Shown here: positions 60,283 through 64,000 of the stretch, one piece after another | Layout of the letters: each line of letters opens with the position of its first letter | How positions within the stretch are numbered: position 1 is the first letter of the stretch | Assembly (NCBI RefSeq): GCF_000346465.2 | Contig: NC_034009.1 | Span: forward strand, 33,459,251-33,523,250 | Source: Prunus persica | Taxonomy: Eukaryota; Streptophyta; Magnoliopsida; Rosales; Rosaceae | Direction: 5' to 3' | Length of the DNA stretch: 64,000 bases | Position numbers and translations under genes: made by a program | The notes under the pieces: model-generated | The model's database searches: none | Told to the model about the DNA's origin: nothing | The model's input: the letters and a program-made list of their open reading frames with translations, nothing else

Positions 60283-62043
60283 AACCTCTTTGGCAACAAA
60301 TTACATATTGAGAACCGGAAAAGAGGTTTGACATGAAGGGTACCTTCCTTCATGCTTGTGTACTAGATTGTTATATGTGTTTCAACGTTTTGCTTTATCA
60401 TTTGTTTCTCTTGCTTCCTTCTGGGTTCTGGTCTCAGCTAATCAAGCTTATCACCCTGCTCGATTGGTCAATATTAGTAGTATATCATCTTGTAAAGACG
60501 ATATTGTGTGGTTGTTCTTTTTCAAGTATGCAATAAAACTTTCATTTTTGTAACAGCTGGGAGTCCTAGTTTACTAATGCACCAATTCGGATTGAGTTTC
60601 ATATATTTTTACATGGATGGGTTTATTTAATCAACTTCTTTGACGGGTTTTACCGTGAAATTAGGAAGAATGAGTTGGGTGCACTGTTAAACTGTACTGC
60701 TGTCATACGCACAAGCGAAACTTCTTATTCTTTCGACCCAAAAAGAAAAGAAAAAAAAGAAAAAAAAAAAGCGAAACCTCTCATTCTGCTGAGGCTGTAG
60801 CCCAACCCATTGAGAAATTGGACTGTAGCCCCTATTACGATTTTTTATTCCGAGTCACCTAGGCCCGGGTCGCGAACCCACCAACCACAAAAGAAACGAT
60901 AAATACATTTTTGATAAAAAAAATAAACCATGTAAATAAGTAAATAATCCAAATAATATCGAATCACAAAGAACACTAGAAAAGAGAAAAACAAAAAAGG
61001 CAGATGATTTTTAAAAACGGAATTTCAGATTATCCCAAAAGATCTATAAGAATTTATATATAAATATCAGCACCCGTCGATCAGATTTATGAAAATTATA
61101 AAAACGAAAAGAACAAAAACATATTCGACTAAAACAAATAAAGAAAAAAAGAAGAAGAGGATAGGAAGGAAGGAAAGGCATATTAATATTATGATGCATC
61201 AGAGTCATGGAAGTATGAGGTGCAACATCGCTCGCAAGCTTCTCAAACCAAAAGGTAATTCTCGTCATTTGCACCACTATTATTCAATTATCCCGACCCA
61301 ATACTAATACCAATATTATAGAAATAAGGAAATATTAGAATAGAATTTGACTCTGAAAGGAAAGGACGCAGGATTTCTTAGAAGGAGGAGGCAGGCAGCT
61401 GAGGCGTTCTCATCTCAAGTGCAACTATATATATAAAAAGAACAAGAGAAGTAGGGTTCGTTTGTTTGTTTGTTTGGGTAGAAAGGGGTAGAACTGGCAT
61501 TTCGTCATGTTGTGACGAGTTACAACACGAACCAATCACTACTTCCATCTGTGAGAGTTTGTGCGCATCGAGGACTCCTCATTCCCTAAGGGCAAAACTG
61601 TAAAAGTATGGATCATCTCAGATTTGGGCCATTTTCTATGTAAGTATCCGGGCCGGACTAGGCCCACTGCTCCATTCCGTACCTACGTTGTTCCCTTGTA
61701 TTCAAAAATACGTGAGTGCCTCAACATGTTTAACACAGTTAGCTCACTGATTCACGAGTCACATTTTTAATTTTCACGAAGGAATAATTAACTTGTTCTT
61801 TGATTTTGCACCCAGATTAAAATCTCATTATAATAAGCTTCCCCAGTTTATATATAACAGAATTAGATATACATAGAATATACAGATGCTCAAGCCGTGC
61901 AAAAAAAAAAGAAAAAAAGATCCTAGTCGTCTTTGCCAGAACCTCAAACCTTTGTTTAAATCAAAAAAATACACCCCAAGTAATAACATTACATGCATTA
62001 TTATTGGGGGCAAAAAATGAAGAATAACATGTTACATTTCATT
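60283..62043. other. Beta-tubulin 3' region and convergent spacer
   Basis: The tubulin 3'UTR probably ends near the AATAAAA at about 60532. A-rich runs lie at 60738-60770. The remainder is AT-rich spacer, then the 3'UTR of the minus-strand coiled-coil gene. No gene is seen. Confidence 0.5.
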
Positions 62044-63649
62044 TCATCTTAAAGTGGTAGCGAAGCGAGGTCTCTTAAGCCTGCAGTACTCAAGTCTCTT
62101 CTGTCTGTTCTGAGCTGCCACAAACCTAGTGCTGTTAACCAAGGTAAGATCGTACGGTTGGGAAGAGCTCATCACGATTGTATTCTTAAAGCAAAGGTTG
62201 AGACCACGTGGGCCCACCACATTGTTGTTGCAATTGACCATCCTCATCAATCCACTTGCACTGCCGCCGCTGGATGCCAACGAGATTGAGGAGGGCCCTT
62301 GAGTAGAAGAATTAGATGGGTACCCGTACCTCAGATTCTCACAGATTTCTCTTCTTTGAGTTTGAGCCGTCTGATCCATGATGAGCTGCAGTTGATGTTG
62401 ATAATGCATCACGCTAGGAGGAGGATGAATTTGCTCACGATGTTGTTGATGATACTGATCTTGATTTGCAGCAGCAGCAGCAGCAGCAGCAACAGGGGGA
62501 GATTGTTGGGCTGGTTGGCATAATGGCACCACTGCATTATTCAAGCTCGGATCAATTCCCAAACGGGACTCTTCCTCCTGTTTATGGCCAAGTCCCATTA
62601 GCTTTAAAAAAGAATAAGAGGGGGTAAGCAAATTAAAGGAAATAAATATTATTAAAGAAAAAGTAAACAAAATCATCAGCGAGAAATTAGCAGAAAAAAC
62701 AATACCTTCTCTTTCATTGCTTTCAACTCCAAATTAAAATCATTCAGGTCGACATAATGACGCTCCACCTTCTGTAATTCCTTTCCAGTATATCAAAAAG
62801 CCAAAGAGCCATGTCAGTTTCAGCATTGGTGAAGAAATTACATAAATAGAAAAAAAAAATAAAAATAAAAGGATAATTAGCACAGTAAAATTTGAGGAAA
62901 AAGACAAATAAATGCTAGAAAGAACCAAAAAAGACTCACCAATTGCACCGATTCTTTCTCCTCAGTCAGTTCGTCTATAATCTTACTCCATTCCTCCCTC
63001 TTCTGCACAATGAAGAACAACAAAAATAATGGAATATCAGAAAACAGTCAAAGAAAAAAAAACCGTAATCGGGAAAAAATAAAAGAAAAAAAGCGACAGA
63101 ACCCAGTTGTCAGAATTGCCAGAGAAGCAAAACCTATATCACAAAAAATACAACAAAATAAAAAGAAGAAGATAAAGGATGTAGAAGGGAAAGACTCGAA
63201 ATAGAGAATAAAAGACTTACCCTTTTACCGAGAACTCTTCTTCTCAATTGCTGAGGCTTGTCGTCGGATTCACTGGGCTCGAAGGAGAGCGGCGTATCAG
63301 GGCTCGAAGTTTCAACCTTAATAGCATTAGAGAGAAGTGGTACAGGACTCTTGGCCAAAGACTTGGGAGTAAAACAACACCGTAGTAGTTTACTCCAACA
63401 CGGTGGCAGACCAAGATGACGCAGGCGCTGCAGAGTTGAGGCGTGGTCGTTTTTCACAGCAAGTGCAGATCTCTTGCTTTTACATCCCCAGCCGAGCGAG
63501 AGTGGAATTGGAAGAGGAGACTCAAATTGGTAGATCATATCAGGAAGCTGAAGCAAGATATCAGCGACCTCCATCTCACTCACACTGGGGTTTGGAGAAC
63601 AAGGGAAGAGTTCCCTCTGTTCCATAACCATTGTTTCGCTCTGTTCCAT
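62044..63649 (-). CDS. Unrecognised plant coiled-coil protein with poly-alanine tract
   Basis: I do not recognise the family. Four minus-strand exons: 63221-63649, 62940-63002, 62706-62771 and 62044-62601 (1116 nt, 371 aa). All three introns are phase 0 and all borders are GT-AG. The N-terminus (about 27-50) has an acidic/hydrophobic motif EVADILLQLPDMIY, then a Lys/Ser-rich segment with basic patches. From residue 140 a heptad-like helix (LGKRKREEWSKIIDELTEEK and onward through exon 3) predicts a coiled coil of about 60 residues. The C-terminal half is low-complexity: eight alanines from a GCT run (62468-62491), Gln/His-rich stretches, a Ser-rich segment and a basic end KRLEYCRLKRPRF. The basic patches and coiled coil would fit a nuclear or DNA-associated protein, but that is a guess. 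I chose the ATG at 63649; no in-frame ATG lies further upstream nearby. Confidence 0.82.
62468..62491. repeat. Coding GCA/TGC trinucleotide run (poly-alanine)
   Basis: Eight GCA units on the plus strand read as GCT alanine codons in the coiled-coil gene on the minus strand. Such runs vary in length between individuals. Confidence 0.9.
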
Positions 63650-63808
63650 TGCGATTTCTATCTCTTTCACTTTGTTTCTTCAATTGAAGGTTTTGAAATA
63701 TTCTTGGGCAGGCTTTGCAGCCAACAGCACATATAAATATACGCAGACCAATTACCACAAGAGAGCACAGACAACAGCGGCGTTGAGAGAAAAAATAGAG
63801 GATTTAAT

Positions 63809-63853
<45 letters not shown>

Positions 63854-64000
63854 GCAGAGCGAGTTGCTTGGAGACGGGGTTCTTTTCTTTTGTGTTTATA
63901 AAGGAAAACGAGAGAAAAAATCCTTTAGGAGGTAGTAGAGTGTGACACGTGTCGAGTATATAGAGATTGAGGTTAAGCCTAGGGTTTACGGCCTTTTTCG
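63650..64000. other. 5' flank of the coiled-coil gene with (GA)n run
   Basis: This is the upstream leader and promoter of the minus-strand gene. A (GA)n microsatellite lies at 63814-63847, reading CT on the gene strand, and TTTATAAAGG near 63896 is a plausible TATA region on that strand (CCTTTATAAA). The window ends here. Confidence 0.5.

Noticed and set aside
1..64000. CRISPR arrays, prokaryotic operons, rRNA genes
   Set aside because: No spaced direct repeats, ribosome-binding-site-led gene strings or rRNA signatures were seen on either strand.

Overview
This is a eudicot nuclear chromosome segment. The genes have many introns with GT-AG borders, the spacers are AT-rich with long (GA/TC)n runs, and there are several plant-type DNA transposons and a solo LTR. 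Gene content and repeat style look most like a woody rosid, perhaps Rosaceae (Prunus-like), but that placement is inference. Nothing prokaryotic, plasmid-like or CRISPR-like was seen.

I could build ten protein-coding models with consistent reading frame across every splice junction, plus one tRNA. In order they are: an ER-resident HSP90 (GRP94/SHEPHERD type, +, 815 aa, ending KDEL) at 138-4804; a GPI-anchor-type thaumatin-like protein (-, 336 aa) at 5834-7288; tRNA-Leu(CAA) at 10425-10508; a second GPI-anchor-type thaumatin-like protein with the same exon architecture (-, 330 aa) at 16774-18581; a DUF615/YjgA(DarP)-like protein (-, 299 aa) at 26587-28238; a small plastid-type J-domain protein of the DnaJ11 class (-, 155 aa) at 28896-29363; a PSK SIMULATOR-like DUF3475/DUF668 protein (-, 621 aa) at 35869-39793; a LIN/CERBERUS U-box, armadillo-like and WD40 E3 ligase (+, 1482 aa) at 45821-51661; a BRE/BRCC45-like protein (+, 380 aa) at 52930-55929; a beta-tubulin (+, 450 aa) at 57797-60282; and an unrecognised coiled-coil protein with a poly-alanine tract (-, 371 aa) at 62044-63649.

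The gene-poor parts (7.3-16.8 kb, 18.6-26.6 kb, 29.4-35.9 kb, 39.8-45.8 kb) are rich in mobile DNA. Several elements can be delimited to the base by target-site duplications. A Mutator-like element at 12822-14025 has long inverted repeats, a perfect 9-bp duplication, and an internal host-gene fragment: the last exon of a LysM-domain gene with its splice acceptor and stop. This makes it a Pack-MULE. A solo LTR at 19167-21152 has a 5-bp duplication. A hAT-type MITE at 21640-22491 has a perfect 8-bp duplication. An older hAT element at 42948-44109 contains a nested repeat whose inverted sister copy lies at about 35395-35605. A MITE at 56568-57196 may carry a fragment coding for a membrane segment. 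There is also a near-palindromic MITE at 11027-11393 and a frameshifted hAT transposase relic near 31.3-31.9 kb.

The genes are not an operon or an obvious functional cluster. The two thaumatin-like genes are the only paralogous pair. The most unusual points are the LysM Pack-MULE, a perfect snRNA-type USE plus TATA box at 34181-34229 upstream of an unexplained foldable segment, the membrane-segment fragment inside the 56.6-kb MITE, and a GC-AG intron in the BRE-like gene. All gene identities rest on recognised motifs and remembered family features; no database search was run.
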